This document shows, piece after piece, positions 1 to 11,678 of a DNA stretch of 64,000 nt; position 1 is the stretch's first letter; each line of letters begins with the position of its first letter. The DNA comes from Cymodocea nodosa (Eukaryota > Streptophyta > Magnoliopsida > Alismatales > Cymodoceaceae): assembly GCA_036874045.1 (NCBI GenBank), contig CM072343.1, positions 3,182,001 to 3,246,000 of the forward strand, written 5' to 3'. Below the pieces are notes generated by a model. That model was not told where the DNA came from and ran no database searches. It saw only the letters and a program-made list of their open reading frames with translations. A program made the position numbers and the translations under genes.

Positions 1-41
1 ATTACAGGTTTCAGAAATCTTTGAGCATAAGCATATGCCAT
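1..41 (-). CDS. start of first ORF of family A (nucleocapsid-type), partial
   Basis: The ATG at 41-39 opens 13 codons reading MAYAYAQRFLKPV before the window ends. The same start is seen in copy A1 at 17166 (MTYAYAQTFLKPI), where a zinc knuckle follows directly. The value of this fragment is comparative: in a second copy with a clearly different LTR, the ORF after the primer site again begins just before the knuckle, with no capsid domain in between. The knuckle itself lies beyond the left edge and cannot be seen here. Confidence 0.6.
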   Translation of the reverse strand, partial: MAYAYAQRFLKPV

Positions 42-113
42 ATTCTCAATTACAAAAGAAAACACACAACTCTTTGGCTATTAAAACAAAATAGCTCTAA
101 CAATTGCTTATAT

Positions 114-164
114 TAATTCAATTCAATTCAAGTCAAGTCAATTCAATTCAATTCAATTCAATTC
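114..164. repeat. AATTC microsatellite in the AL leader
   Basis: Imperfect run of the pentamer AATTC with two AAGTC variants, lying between the primer-binding site and the first ORF of AL. Copy A1 has no such run at the matching place, so it expanded in AL or its lineage. Confidence 0.85.
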
Positions 165-180
165 CCCAGCAATGGCGCCA
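163..180 (-). other. primer-binding site, tRNA-Asp
   Basis: The minus strand reads TGGCGCCATTGCTGGGGA, complementary to the 3' end of plant tRNA-Asp(GUC) with two differences. It starts 7 nt inside the LTR end. A tRNA-Asp primer is typical of Athila-type gypsy elements. Confidence 0.88.
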
Positions 181-187
181 TAAAACT

Positions 188-2430
188 TGTTTGCGTTTTC
201 CCAACACTACACCGGAATATCTGATTAGATCTCCAATAACGTACTAGAAAAACTTGGATTTCTTACTTCTGTTTTTACTTAGTTAATTTATCTTTATGCC
301 TATTCTTTTTCTTTAAGAAGTAAACAAACAACCTTTAATACAATTTAGATATTAATTCCAATTTATACTTTAACTGCAAGTGTATAGTGTTTATTGTATC
401 AGTGTGCAAGTACAGGTCGATCCCACAGGGAATTGCTGAAGAATTTTAGAACTGTTTGTTTGTTAACAATCAAATTTATATATTCAATAAGCTCTCTATT
501 GAATTACAGTTAACTCAACGGATAAAGTTCGTTGAGTTATGACTAACTCAATGGATTAACCCCGTGAACTTAAGTTAACTCCACGAGCCTGTCTTTTCTT
601 TTTAATACTGCTATTTACAAAGGAATTCAGCCAACCATTGGGCGATTCCATAAATTGTAAATAACATCAATTAAGCTCTTTAATGTTAGTAAAAATTGGA
701 TTTATCATTAAGCAATACTAACATTCAGATAATTCAAATAGTAACCATTAAAATCTTTAAGTCTTTTGAATGAACCAATTTAAGTAAATTGTAAAACTAA
801 AACAAACATAAAACAATCACAACATTGACAAAGATAACATTAATCACGATATAACACAAACAATACAACACTCAAATACAACATACAAACATAGATAAAT
901 TGTTTTTGGTATTTTTGTTTTAATATGAACATGGAAATGGGCGAAAGGTGAAATGTAAAGTAATCTCACTCGATAGTAAATACTTTCGACACTACTTGCA
1001 ATGCGATTACACCACTGAAAATTAAACCACTTACAATTCTGTCTCCTCTCCCTATAGAATCGCGAGTCTAGAATTGCAAGATAATCTTCTCTTCAGCATA
1101 CAAGCATCAACTTGAAGCCAAGGCTAAAAGCTTTACGATCTCCTGAAATATGAGTCGGTGCTTGGTGAAAATGGCTTCCCTTCCCGCGATGTGATCACTC
1201 CTCACAATGGTTGTCAGGCACTATGTTTGGCTCGGAATCGACTCGATATTAAGAAAGTATTCTCACAGACCTCCGATGGTTGGTGATTATGGTGGATATG
1301 GTGGTGGTAACGATGGTTGGTGTGGTACTTTGTAGAATTGCTGATACTGCTTGCAGAAAGCTCGGTGCTCCTCCTTTGTACACACTTGCTGTCCATCGAT
1401 CACACTCGCACCTCTTTTTCTTCTTTTCTTTTATATTTCTTCAATAGTAACTGCTTCTGCTTGAATGATCGGTTGGATTTCCTTCATTCATATCAACGGC
1501 GATGATTTCTTCTCCCTACGCAATACATGCAATCGTGGTTTTTCCTCCAACTGTCTTGTTTCTGCAACCGCTATAGTGGCATATTAGAAAATAAATAGTC
1601 CGTGGAGTTACAGATAACTCAACAGACTTTCTTTGTTGATTTAACTATAAAACACGTGCATAAATTTAACTATCCGATGCTCAGGTGCATTTCAGATACT
1701 TATAAACTTAACTATCCGATGCTCAGATGCATTTCGGATAGTTACAGCTAACTCACTGATATATAACTTAATTAAATCTACCAAATCTCGACACGTGTCA
1801 GCAGTAGTTTAATAATAAAATACCCATTTCGGAGAGTTATAGGTCTAACTATCCAATGCTCAGATGCATTTCGAATAGTTACAGCTAACTCATCGAAAAT
1901 CCACTTAAGTCACTTTACCAGAACATGACACATGTCCACAGCTATTTTATAAATAAAAAGAGATTTCGGAGGGTTACACATATAACTGTCCGATGCCCAG
2001 CTGCAATTTCGGATAGTTAGAGATAACTCACCGAAAGTTTACTTAAGTTATGCATTATGGTTTCGACACATGTACTTCAGGAAATAATAAAATATTCTTT
2101 CAAAACATAATTGTTCGGCAATTTAAACACAACTATTCGACATGTTCGGTCTGTTAAACATAACTGTCCGAAATATGTTTGGTATGTTAAACATAACTGT
2201 CTAAAATATCAAAAAATTTGGATACTTAAGAATTTCACAGTCTGCAACTTACCGACAGTTTAGAAATGTACTAAAATTGACATTAATTTCCCAAAATTAA
2301 GTAGATTCTTCAATTAAAGCATATAACAGTGCAATTATAACATAATGGCTTAATTCTCATATGATATGCTAAATATTATGCAATTAACCATCATTTAACC
2401 ATTAATAATATGTACTTTTCATTCTAAACA
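188..2430 (-). repeat. 5' LTR of copy AL (family A)
   Basis: About 2.24 kb. On the minus strand it begins TGTTTAGAATG and ends CGCAAACA. It is the longest of the family A LTRs here (others 1.85-2.0 kb). It carries many copies of the GTTGAGTTA/TAACTCAACGA and GGATAGTTA/CTAACTCTCCGA motifs and several CACGTG-like boxes. A TATA-like TATAAAAG lies near 1430. Small ORFs on both strands around 1214-1505 recur in the other LTR copies and are explained by conserved U3/R sequence. Confidence 0.87.
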
Positions 2431-2545
2431 CATAGTATCTTATGTAGTAGTTTAGATATTACTCAAATATATATGATAAGTATATAATATCTATGAGGTA
2501 AACAATATCATCAACACTGTTTATCTTTTGTGGAGTTTAAGCATT

Positions 2546-3990
2546 TTACACATTACATAGCCTACAAATACCTAAATTTAATCTTATGTTGTAGAATGTA
2601 TTTTCATCTAGAGGTTTTGTAAATATATTAGCTAATTGATTTTTACTAGACACAAATCCTAATTTAATTTTTCCTTTAATTACATTATCTCTTAGAAAAT
2701 GATGTCTAACCTCTATATGCTTTGCTCTAGAATGTAATACAGGATTTTTGGAAAGATTTATTGTAGAACTACTGTCATAATAAATCTCAGTTGTATCATA
2801 AGATAATCCAAAATCTTCTAAGGTTTTCCTTATCCACAGAATCTGAGTGCAACATAATGCAGTAGCAACATATTCAACTTCAGTGGTTGAAAGTGCTACA
2901 CAGTTTTGCTTTTTACTAAACCATGACACTAAATTATTTCCCAATAATTGACATGTGCCACTGGTACTTTTTCTATCAGATTTAGATCCTGTGTAATCAG
3001 CATCAGTATATCCTATAACATCTATTGAACTATCCTTAGAATAATACAGACCAAAATTTTTAGTTCCTTGTATATATCTAAATATTCTTTTAACAGCCAT
3101 TAAGTGTGATTCTTTAGGATTAGATTGAAATCTAACACAAGCACACACAACAAACATGATATCAGGTCTACTAGCTATCAAATAAAGTAAAGAACTAATT
3201 ACACTTCTCGATTTTCTTTGATCTATTGATTTTCCTATGTCATCAATATCTAACTTTAAAGAAGTACTCATAGGAGTTCCTCGAATCCTTGTATCATTAA
3301 AATTAAATTTCTTAAGCATTTCAATTGCATATTTTTCTTGATTTAAAAATATACCTTTATCAATTTACTTAATTTGAAGTCCTAGAAAATATGAAAGTTC
3401 TCCCATCATACTCATCTCAAACTGACTAGCCATCTCTTTAGAAAATATTTTTATCAGTTTTTCAGAAGTTGCTCCAAAGATTATATCATCCACATATATT
3501 TGAACAACAATCTGATCTTTATCATCTTTCTTGATAAATACAGTATGGTCTACTTTTCCCATGATATATCCTTATTCTATTAGAAAAGTAGATAATCTTT
3601 CATACCATGATCTAGGTACTTGCTTCAAACCATATAAGGCTTTCTTCAATTTATACACATAGTTAAGATCATTCATATCTTCAAATCCAGGTGATTGTTT
3701 TACATAAAGTTCTTCATTAATTAAACCATTTAGAAATGCACTCTTAACATCCATATGATATAGTTTAAAATCCATATAGCAAGCATAGGCCAATAATATT
3801 CTAATACTTTCTAACCTAGCCATAGGAGCAAATGTTTCATCATAATCAAGTTCTTTCTCCTATGTATACTTTGTGCAACTAATCTAGCTTTGTTTCTTAT
3901 AACTTGACCAGTCTTATTAGTTTTGTTTCTAAAGATCCACTTTGTACCTATTATGGACTGATTTTCTGGTGGAGAAACTAATTCCCAAAC
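2546..3990 (-). pseudogene. pol: copia D1 reverse transcriptase and RNase H
   Basis: C-terminal part of the copia polyprotein, which copies element RNA into DNA and degrades the RNA strand. The RT core has [10 protein letters not shown] and KKALYGLKQ, then the catalytic box YVDD (3496-3485). RNase H follows with GYTDADYTG, the STTEVEYVA segment and HIEVRHHFLRD, ending in the family C-terminus LGICRLCNV and a TAA at 2548-2546. One frame covers 3823-2546, interrupted by a few stops (near 3571, 3364 and 3322). The N-terminal part (3990-3824) is more damaged. The next visible frame upstream is the integrase, in a different phase. Inactive as it stands. Confidence 0.85.
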
Positions 3991-4019
3991 ATATTTCTAA
4001 TGAATTGATTTAGTTCATC

Positions 4020-5230
4020 TTACATTGCCACTATCCAATTTTCATCAAATAATGCTTCTTCTATATTCTTTGGTTCCACCATAGAAACAAACATACTCAA
4101 ACTATTTAAATTTACTGAAGCTCTAGTTTTAACTCCCTCTTTTATATCACCAATGACTTGAGTGATGGGATGTGATGAAGAATAATGCCAATTTCTATGA
4201 TTTTCCTCAATATTCTCATCAACATATGAAAATAGATCACTTTGATCATTTAAGTTCATATTTTTAATTTTCTCAGATAAATCTTCAATCTCTCTGTTGA
4301 TCTCTAATTCTCTTGAGAAGTTGATCCTATCATCATTATTAGCTTTAGATTGAGATTCTCTAAAAGAATTTTCATTGAAGCTTACATGAAGGGTTTCTTC
4401 GATGGTTCTAGAAGTCTTATTATAAACTCTATAGTCTTTACTTCTAGTAGAGTAACCAACAAAAATTCCCTGATCTCCTTTGGCTTGAAATTTATCCCTT
4501 TTATCCTTAGTGTTAAGGATAAAACACTTACAACCAAATGGTTTCATATAAGAAATTTTTGGAACCCTATCAAACATAATTTCAAAAGGAGTTTTATGAA
4601 CAAGAGGTCTTAAGTGACTTCTATTAATAATATAACAAGTTGTATTCACTACTTCAACCCAAAGATTTTGAGGTAAATTATGTTCATTTAACATAGTTCT
4701 GACCATTTCCTAAAGTGATCAATTCTTTCTCTCAACAACACCATTTTGAGAAGGTACTCTTGGAAAATAATATTTGTGATCAATGCCATGATTGTTATAG
4801 TAATTATCCATTTGATCATTTTCAAATTCAGTACCATGATCACTCCTAAGTTTTTGAATAGAGACACTTTGTTCATTTTGAACAAGATTACAATACATTT
4901 TAAACATTTCAAAAACTGTAGTTTTACTTGATAGAAAATATACCCAAGTGTATCTAGAGAAGTCATCTACTAAAACAAATACATACTGTTTACCACCAAG
5001 ACTCATGATTCTTATTGGTCCAAATAAATCCATATGTATAAGTTCTAAGACTCTCTTGCTTGATATATCAGTTTTGGATTTAAAAGAGTTTTTATGAAGT
5101 TTACCTAACTCACATGCATTACACATGAAATCCTTTGAGTATTTAATCTTTGGTAAACCTCTCACTAAATTTTTTCTAGATAGTTCATGTAACAGTTTCA
5201 TATTTATATGCCTGATCCTTCTATGCCAAA
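4020..5230 (-). pseudogene. pol: copia D1 integrase
   Basis: GAG-pre-integrase segment and rve-type integrase, which inserts element cDNA into the chromosome. The three catalytic acidic residues are visible: Asp in HMDLFGP (5030-5028), Asp in RSDHGTEFEN (4841-4839) and Glu in GVVERKN (4733-4731). Second Asp and Glu are 36 codons apart, a D35E spacing. A stop shortly after the Glu (about 4718) splits the frame. The C-terminal extension runs to 4020 and includes the KPFGCKCFILNTKDKRDKF segment usual in copia integrases. Its phase differs from gag and RT, so at least two frameshifts separate the domains. Confidence 0.85.
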
Positions 5231-5259
5231 GTTATGCATCACTAGGTTCAGCTAGTGAA

Positions 5260-5620
5260 TATGAATTTAAATCAACTACACCAGAAGGTAAAGATAAAAT
5301 ACATACAGAACCTTTTCTTTTAGCAATAAACTTAAGTTCATCTGAATTTTACATACATTATCTTCAAACACTATATAGTATCCATTATCAATTAGTTTTA
5401 TAACACTCAGCAAATTAAACCCTAGGTTTTCTACATATAGTACATTCAAAATAACACAAGTAGGAGTTATTTGAACATTGCCCATACCTATGATTTTATC
5501 GTTGCTTTTGTTTCCAAATATTACACTTCCTTTCTTGGTATTTGTAAAATTTTTCAGTAGACTTTTCCATCTAGTCATGTGACTTGATGCTCCACTATCT
5601 AAAATCCATTTTGATGTTGT
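5260..5620 (-). pseudogene. pol: copia D1 aspartic protease
   Basis: Retropepsin-like protease that would cut the gag-pol polyprotein. The active site reads LDSGASSHMT (about 5607-5578), the DSGA form of the D-[ST]-G motif. The downstream frame has the copia pattern VILNVLYVENLGFNLLSVI. It is in the same phase as gag upstream (5639-7897) and is closed by stops near 5275. Integrase follows in another phase. No cysteine or motif loss is apparent at the active site, so the damage is confined to the reading frame. Confidence 0.8.
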
Positions 5621-5638
5621 TTCCTCCTGTAAAACAAA

Positions 5639-7897
5639 TTATGAAGAACTATTTCTTGGTACCCAATGTCTTTGAGGACCAAGTTCATTAAAAGCATATT
5701 TCTTCTTTTTGGTTAAAAGCAACTTAACATTATCATTTACATTTTTATTAGTTGTAAGTACTACTGATTTATCATTAGCTTCATACTTACTTATAGAATT
5801 ATTACTCTTATTGATATTCTGTTTATTTTTAGATATAGTATAACCAAGACCAAACTGATTTTTATTAGAAGTTAATTTATTTTGGTCATGCTCATACATT
5901 TTAATAGGTTCGTACCAAAATTTTGTACTTGTATTTAAATTTTCAATACATACAAAATCTTTTTCTACACATGAATTTTCAAATAAAGAACATTCAGATC
6001 CAGTAATTTGTCTAATACCAGTATTTTGAATTTCATGCTTAGGTTTATAAATTTTCAGTTTACTACGATTGTCTGAAATTTTAGAAACATTAGTAATTGA
6101 ATTTCTAGAACAAGAAACAAGATTTTTAGAAACATTAATAATCATGTTAGAAGTACATTTAGATAAATCACATTGGTTTATATTATTATTGCATGATTCA
6201 TCCCTTGAAGTACCTACTTCTACATATTTATTACCTTGTTTCATGATAAAAGGAATTTTAGTCTTAGATTTACTTGAATTGCAACTAATAAATCATTTGT
6301 TGGCTTGAGATTCAGGGTATTCAGGATAATCAAATCCTAAGCCAAATTTATATAACACCGCAAGGGTACTAGTTAGTTTGTCTAACTTAGTTTGACTTAA
6401 ATTCCATTTCTCAATAGTGAAATTGAAATCTAGCTCTCTCATTTTTAATCTGTCAATCTCTAACTCAAGATCATTTATATTGTTTCTCAATTTTTCATTT
6501 TCAGATTCTATCTTTAATTTTTCAACATTTATATTCTGTATTTGTTCATGCCAAACACATTCATTAAATCTAAATTTATGCAAATCTCTAGCATGATTTT
6601 CATTATCACATTTAAACTTCTCTAAAGTAGTAGACAAGAAATAATTTTCTTCTTCCAAAATGGACAAAGAGTTTCTAATATTCTTATTTTCTAGTTTACA
6701 AACTTTAAGTTTTTGTAATAATGCATGATAAGCACATAATAATTCATCAAAATTAAAATCTGAATGACTTTCAGGATCAGATATTACCTTAGACTCATCT
6801 ACCATGAAGCACACATGAGCAACGTCTTCTAACTCTTGTTCTTCTTCTGAATGTGAAGATTTTGATGATAATTCCTCAGATTCAAACTCTTCTGACGTGT
6901 CATCCCAAGTGACCTTCAAAGCCTTTTTCTTGTAAAACTTTTTCAGAGATTTCTAAGCCATCTTCTTTTGATTTGTCCTACTTTGCTTTTCATTTTTCTT
7001 TATAGGACAATCTGGAGAAAGATGTCCAGGTTTCTTGCAATTGTAACATGCATACTTTTTGGATGAAGAATTCTTTTCATTCAATGACTTTGACGTTGAG
7101 GGTTTGTCATTTCTGTTCCTTTGTTGTTTCCTAGCTTTTCATGCTTTCTTGAATTTCCTAGTCAACAAAATCAAATCCTCGTCAGAATCAGTAAATATTT
7201 CAGAATCTGAATTAATTTTGAAAGCTATTTCTTTCTTCATTTTTAGTTTGTTGTGACTTAGTGAATCGTTTAATTGAACTTCATAAGCAGTTAAATTTCC
7301 TATAAGTTCATTTATAGTATAAACATTTAAATCTCGTGATTCCTTAATAGATGTTACTTTCTAAGACCATTTAGAACTTAGGGATCTGAGAATTTTTCTC
7401 ACCAAATCCTTCTGTTCAAAAATCTTTCTTAAGCATTTTAAAGAGTTTATTATATCTAGGAATCTAGAAAACATTTCAGAAATACTTTCGTCTTCATGCA
7501 TCTTAAAGAGTTCATACTTGTGAATTAACATGTTAATCTTAGTCTCTTTAACTTGAGAAGTACCTTCATATGAAACTTCTAATGCATGCCACACCTCATA
7601 AGCAGATTTATATGCCGACACTTTACTGAACTGTTCATAACTCAATGCACAAAATAAGATATTTAAGCCTTTTGCATTTAGAGTTTCATTTTCATTTTCA
7701 GTAATTGTCCAAGTATTATAAGGAGTAGTTAACAGAGTATATGATTTAGAGATCATGAACCACAACTTGTTATCTATACTTTGAAAAAAGACTGTCATCC
7801 TATATTTCCAATATTCAAAATGTATTCCATTAAATAAAGGAGAACAGTTAAGATTTTGGCCTTCATATAATGAAAAATTACCATTTTCAGTAGCCAT
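5639..7897 (-). pseudogene. gag: copia D1 gag, large coiled-coil form
   Basis: Capsid/nucleocapsid polyprotein of a Sirevirus-like copia. It starts with ATG at 7897 (MATENGNFSLYEG) about 185 nt inside the primer-binding site. Order: UBN2-type gag core (7897-7361), zinc knuckle CX2CX4HX4C reading CYNCKKPGHLSPDC (7048-7007), the acidic patch KVTWDDTSEEFESEE (about 6915), then a long heptad-rich coiled coil (6720-6350) and an Asn/Lys-rich tail. The whole gag is in one phase, interrupted by several nonsense codons (for example near 7360, 7140 and 6955). The large coiled-coil gag supports the Sirevirus assignment. Inactive as it stands. Confidence 0.85.
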
Positions 7898-8081
7898 CTT
7901 ACCTTAGATTTTTCAATCTATTTGATTTTAAATAGTTTAAAACTTTAAAACAACTTGAGCCTAAAATCAAGAAAGTTAAACGTATGCTCAAATATTAATT
8001 TCTATTTAAAAACAAAGAAGGTAGAATAAGCAATGATATTAATTAAGTTAGTATCAATTTTATATCAAAGATTATTAACTA

Positions 8082-8093
8082 GCTCTGATAACA
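8082..8093 (-). other. primer-binding site, initiator tRNA-Met, degenerate
   Basis: The minus strand reads TGTTATCAGAGC, one base off the usual copia primer site TGGTATCAGAGC. It lies 2 nt inside the LTR end at 8096. It fixes the orientation of D1 and identifies the adjacent repeat as its 5' LTR. Confidence 0.85.
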
Positions 8094-8095
8094 CT

Positions 8096-8820
8096 TGTAG
8101 GATCGAATGGCTACACAAGAGGGGCGTGAATTGTGTTTTTCAACATTTTTGATTATAATTGAAACTTCAAAAAATAAAAACAAGTCAAGACACTATTTTA
8201 TCAAATCATTTTATTCAAGGTTTCAATTACAATATACAATTCAATTCTCCTTTGAAATTGTAGATGCAATTATATAACGATACCATATTTCATCTAATCA
8301 ATTTCATAACTACAAATAGAGAAAACTAATTTGTGGAATTTAAAACATTTCTCCTTGTTTGAGATTTTCTTTCTTCTTCTTCTTCTTCTACAATTCTTCA
8401 GTGACAAATATTTGACTTTCTTTGCTTCACCGAATTTGCTTTCATCTTCTTCAAATCTTCAGTGACATATATCTGACTTTCTCTATTTCATTGAATTTGC
8501 TTTCATCTTCTTCAAATCTTCAATGACATATATCTAACTTTCTCTATTTCACTGAATTTCCTTCTCTCTTCTTCAAATCTTTAGTGACATATATTTGACT
8601 TTCTCTGTTTCATTGAATTTGCTTTCACCTGAGAGTTTTTCCTTGAAGAGGTGTTTTTGATCCCTAAAGAGATATTTCTTTTGGTGTGCAGGGATAATTG
8701 ATCAACGAGAATTCTATGCCTTTTATATTGTATATTCACTTCATGCATATCCTCCACATTTAATCACTATCAGTTTTCCACTCTTTTATGTCTTTTGTTT
8801 TTCCTTCATTGAAATACTTA
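8096..8820 (-). repeat. truncated 5' LTR of copia D1
   Basis: R/U5-side part of the family D LTR on the minus strand, starting TGTAGGATCG next to the primer site. It is the reverse complement of the last part of the D LTRs at 11679-13259 and 58494-60080. Similarity fades at about 8815-8826, so some 850 bp of U3 is missing. A TATA-like sequence lies near 8720 on the minus strand. With the LTR at 11679-13259 it forms inverted arms of about 730 bp. Confidence 0.82.
8394..8640. repeat. 61-bp tandem repeat in the D LTR, about 4 units
   Basis: The word CAGTGACA and its variants recur at 8401, 8462, 8523 and 8584, a period of exactly 61 bp. Each unit carries TTTGACTTTCT and GAATTTGCTTTC. The matching part of the plus-strand D LTRs (12840-12960 and 59650-59770) holds only about two units. 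A TTC run lies just upstream (8367-8391). Confidence 0.85.
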
Positions 8821-8878
8821 GGTTATTTGTAAACTTTGTCAAGAAAATCTTTCCCGCTTGTTGCTGTTACAACCTGCG

Positions 8879-10930
8879 ATGATGGTCTCCAAGTTCTACA
8901 AAGGTCATGGCAGAGGAAAAGGCAAAAGCAGAAGAGATGCAAAAGGAAAAGAAATAGAGAATGATGAAGTTCCACGTACTTGGTTCAAGAAAATATTTCG
9001 AGTGGACAAAATGTTAGAAGAACTTTATAGAGATTACTTCTTTTCTCAGGATATATTAGATGAAGTTAGACAAGAACTTCAACATACTGTTGCAAGTATT
9101 ACATACACGGGTATTCGAAGTAAATATGATAGAGAATACAGAATGAAATGTGTTGAGATTGCATTTTTGGAACAATATGCAAAATATTTGGAAAAAGGTG
9201 TAGGTTCATCAAATAGAACTCCTCAAACTCCTATAAACGGTACAAGACTACATGCATTTGAGGAAGAGCATGAATCAGCTATCCCTACTCCTTTATATTC
9301 AAAACAAGTAGAATCAGATATTGCTGTAGACAAAACAAAAGTTGATAGTCTTCGAAAGGCCGTTGCAATAGAAAGTGCCTTAGAAGAATTAAAGCAGAAA
9401 ACTTTTATGGAGCAATTTGAAAAGAAAACAGCAATACTTGAAGAGGAGAAACAGAAATGTTATAGTAGAAGGAAAATCAGAAAAGTTATGTCTTCAAAGA
9501 CAAAGTCTATTGAAAAAGGAAAATCAGATGAAAATTTATTTCCAAAGGACAATGTATGTCTAGACATTGTACCTTTTTGTGCATCTAATAAACTCATCAG
9601 TTCCGAACACACTGAAACTGATGAAGATAATGAGAGTTTATTTTCCCTTGCTAGAAAGCTTGAGAAGAAATACAAGTCAAATATGAGCTCAAGTTTTTCT
9701 ATTAGTACAAGTCCTGATGATGCAGAAATTGACAAATCAGAGCATCAGGCACCTGACATTGAACAAGTTATTGCAGATATAATTGACAATGTTGAGGTAG
9801 TAACTAGTTCACAGGCTGAATTGTCTGGAGTAGTAGATATTGAAATTATTAAGACTCCAGAAGAGCTAAAAGTTAACCAGCTTTCTACAGAATCTATAGA
9901 AGCAGAGTCTGAGAATTCACAACATGAATCAATGGAAATATTTGTTGAACAAAATGAACAATTACAGACAGATACACCGGCTGTAGAATTTGTGGAAAAA
10001 TTATACTCTGAACATTCTATAGAGACTGAATAGATGAATGTTGAGCATATTGACAATGTTCCTAACATTGTTGAAGCTGAAGAATCAAGCTTACCTGAGC
10101 AGCTTCAAGATAATATTTTGGAAGAGGAACAACATGACATTCATTTTGAAGAAGAGGTTCCTGAAGATGAATTAAACTCTAAATCACGGCTTCAGGTATC
10201 ACTTTCTTTGTGTACAATGTTAAACATTCAAGGTAATACAATTCATTTTAGATCTGAAGAAGCATTGCAGAAATACAATAATCTGATTACATGTCAGATT
10301 CTGCATGCTCGTCCAATAAAATTTAGAAATTTGATGGACATAAGAGATTTGTTTGAGTTTCAAGGCCTCATTATATTCTTGCCAGTAGGAACGAAATGGA
10401 AGCAATACATAGAGCTTATTGCAGCTTTTTATAGCAATCTGGTCAAGAATGGAAATTTTCTGAAAACTCTAATAAATGAACAGGAGTTTATATTGTCTCC
10501 TGAGTTAATTTTTGAAGTTTTAGGATTAAAGAATGAAGGTGTTGTTGTTACCAACAGATTTGACATGATAAGACAACTAGAATGGAACATTCAGTCTTTA
10601 TCAAAAATTTCAGATGTATATTCTGAAATGAGATTAATGGAAAATCTGAATGCAGAGGCAAGGTTTATTGCAAATATATTGCATGCAAATTTATTTCAGA
10701 GAGTTGGACACAATATGGAAGTCAGCAGAAGTTGTTTATATGCAACTTATAGCTTGCTGAATAGAATTCAAATCAATTGGTTTGATGTTTTCACTTCTCA
10801 ACTACAGCATATGAGTTCAAAGTTATTTTATGGTGATGCTATATATAGACTCATTGCAAGCCAATTGAATTTATCCGACTGGCCCTCTAAAACTAAAGGC
10901 ATGAGAGCATTTAGTGTCAAAGATTTGTAA
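8879..10930 (+). pseudogene. accessory ORF of copia D (plant transposon protein-like)
   Basis: About 683 codons in one phase from ATG 8879, with a single TAG at 10031-10033 directly followed by ATG. The first third is basic (HGRGKGKSRRDAKGKE), the middle is acidic and low-complexity, and the last 230 residues form the conserved part. That part has HFRSEEALQKY, DLFEFQGLIIFL, AAFYSNLVKNGN and VLGLKNEG. It resembles the ORF at 30385-31449 and, from memory of the family, the 'putative plant transposon protein' domains often found downstream of plant retrotransposon pol genes. Function is unknown. It ends 750 bp before the 3' LTR, the env-like position of Sireviruses. I see no clear signal peptide or transmembrane segment, so an envelope role is not supported. 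Confidence 0.7.
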
Positions 10931-11678
10931 AAATTCCAGGCCATGCATAAACCTCAACGACAACAACAACAACAACAACCTGATACAGACTATATATAAC
11001 AACAACAATAACAAAGTTATTCAGTTCAAGCAGAATAGCTAACGCAGCTACCTCCTGACTTAGATGCAGTGCTTAACGACATCAGAAATGATATTAGGCA
11101 TCTAGGAGATAAAATATGTAATGCTATAAGTGATATACTTAGGAGGGGTCGCTAACTGTTTTTGTTTGTTTCTGAATACAAAATATAATGTTTGCATTAC
11201 TTGTTTGATTCTTTGAACAATACATTGGTTTCTGTAAATGTTTACAATTCTTATTATTGTTTACAGAAAGAGTTGTTGTAAATATATCTCTTAATTCAAA
11301 AGAGGGAGAAATGTTAATTATCTTTTATAATTCTTACTTATCTTTTTGATTAATGACAAAAAGGGGGAGAAATATTATAAAAAGATGATTATGATCTTAA
11401 TTGCATATATATATTATAAAAGGAGATGCTATTTTGAATGGTTATTGTAATCTGATAGATGATAATTAGAAAACTGATACTTATATAATTATTGACATTT
11501 GAGAGTTTTAGTTCTGAGAGGTAAAATTTACACAAACAATAGAAATAAGCTTAAGTGAACTTAAGTCAACAAACAAGTTTTTTGAATTAAAAGTTAACCT
11601 AATGAAGGTGCTTTGTTGAGTTATACATATTTCATAATTGATTTAATATGGTTTTGTCATCATCAAAAAGGGGGAGAT
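10931..11678 (+). other. 3' non-coding region of copia D with three polypurine tracts
   Basis: No ORF of note. It opens with CAA-rich simple sequence (about 10958-11015). Three purine tracts follow: AAAAGAGGGAGAA (11298-11310), AAAAAGGGGGAGAA (11358-11371) and AAAAAGGGGGAGAT (11665-11678). The last touches the LTR and is the functional plus-strand primer site. Repeated tracts are a known hallmark of Sireviruses. Confidence 0.82.

Larger units (their letters stand above)
1..2430 (-). mobile_element. Athila-type gypsy copy AL, 5' end
   Basis: This is the 5' end of a minus-strand family A element, running off the left edge of the window. Reading right to left it has an LTR (2430 to 188), a 7-nt spacer, a tRNA-Asp primer-binding site (180 to 163), a short leader and the first 13 codons of the first ORF. 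The bases to the right of the LTR (CATAG, 2431-2435) have no polypurine tract, so the LTR is a 5' LTR inserted into copia D1 sequence. The partner target-site duplication lies outside the window. Confidence 0.85.
2431..8820 (-). mobile_element. Sirevirus-like copia D1, gag-pol
   Basis: Minus-strand Ty1/copia element in copia order: LTR piece, primer-binding site (8093-8082), gag with a zinc knuckle and a long coiled coil, protease, integrase, RT, RNase H. The large gag, the initiator-Met primer site and the family's multiple GGGGGAG tracts fit the Sirevirus lineage. Its 3' LTR is not seen, because AL is inserted downstream of pol at 2430. Its 5' LTR is cut at about 8820, where an opposite-strand D fragment begins. 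Frames are broken by nonsense codons and about two frameshifts. Confidence 0.85.

Noticed and set aside
1214..1505. Overlapping ORFs of about 60 codons on both strands, with related frames near 37471-37719, 45877-46189 and 61293-61557.
   Set aside because: They lie in conserved LTR sequence downstream of the TATA box, change frame and end between copies, and overlap each other on opposite strands.
9460..10068. Antisense ORFs of about 90-110 codons opposite the copia D accessory ORF.
   Set aside because: Serine-rich shadows of the sense frame, with no start context or domain.
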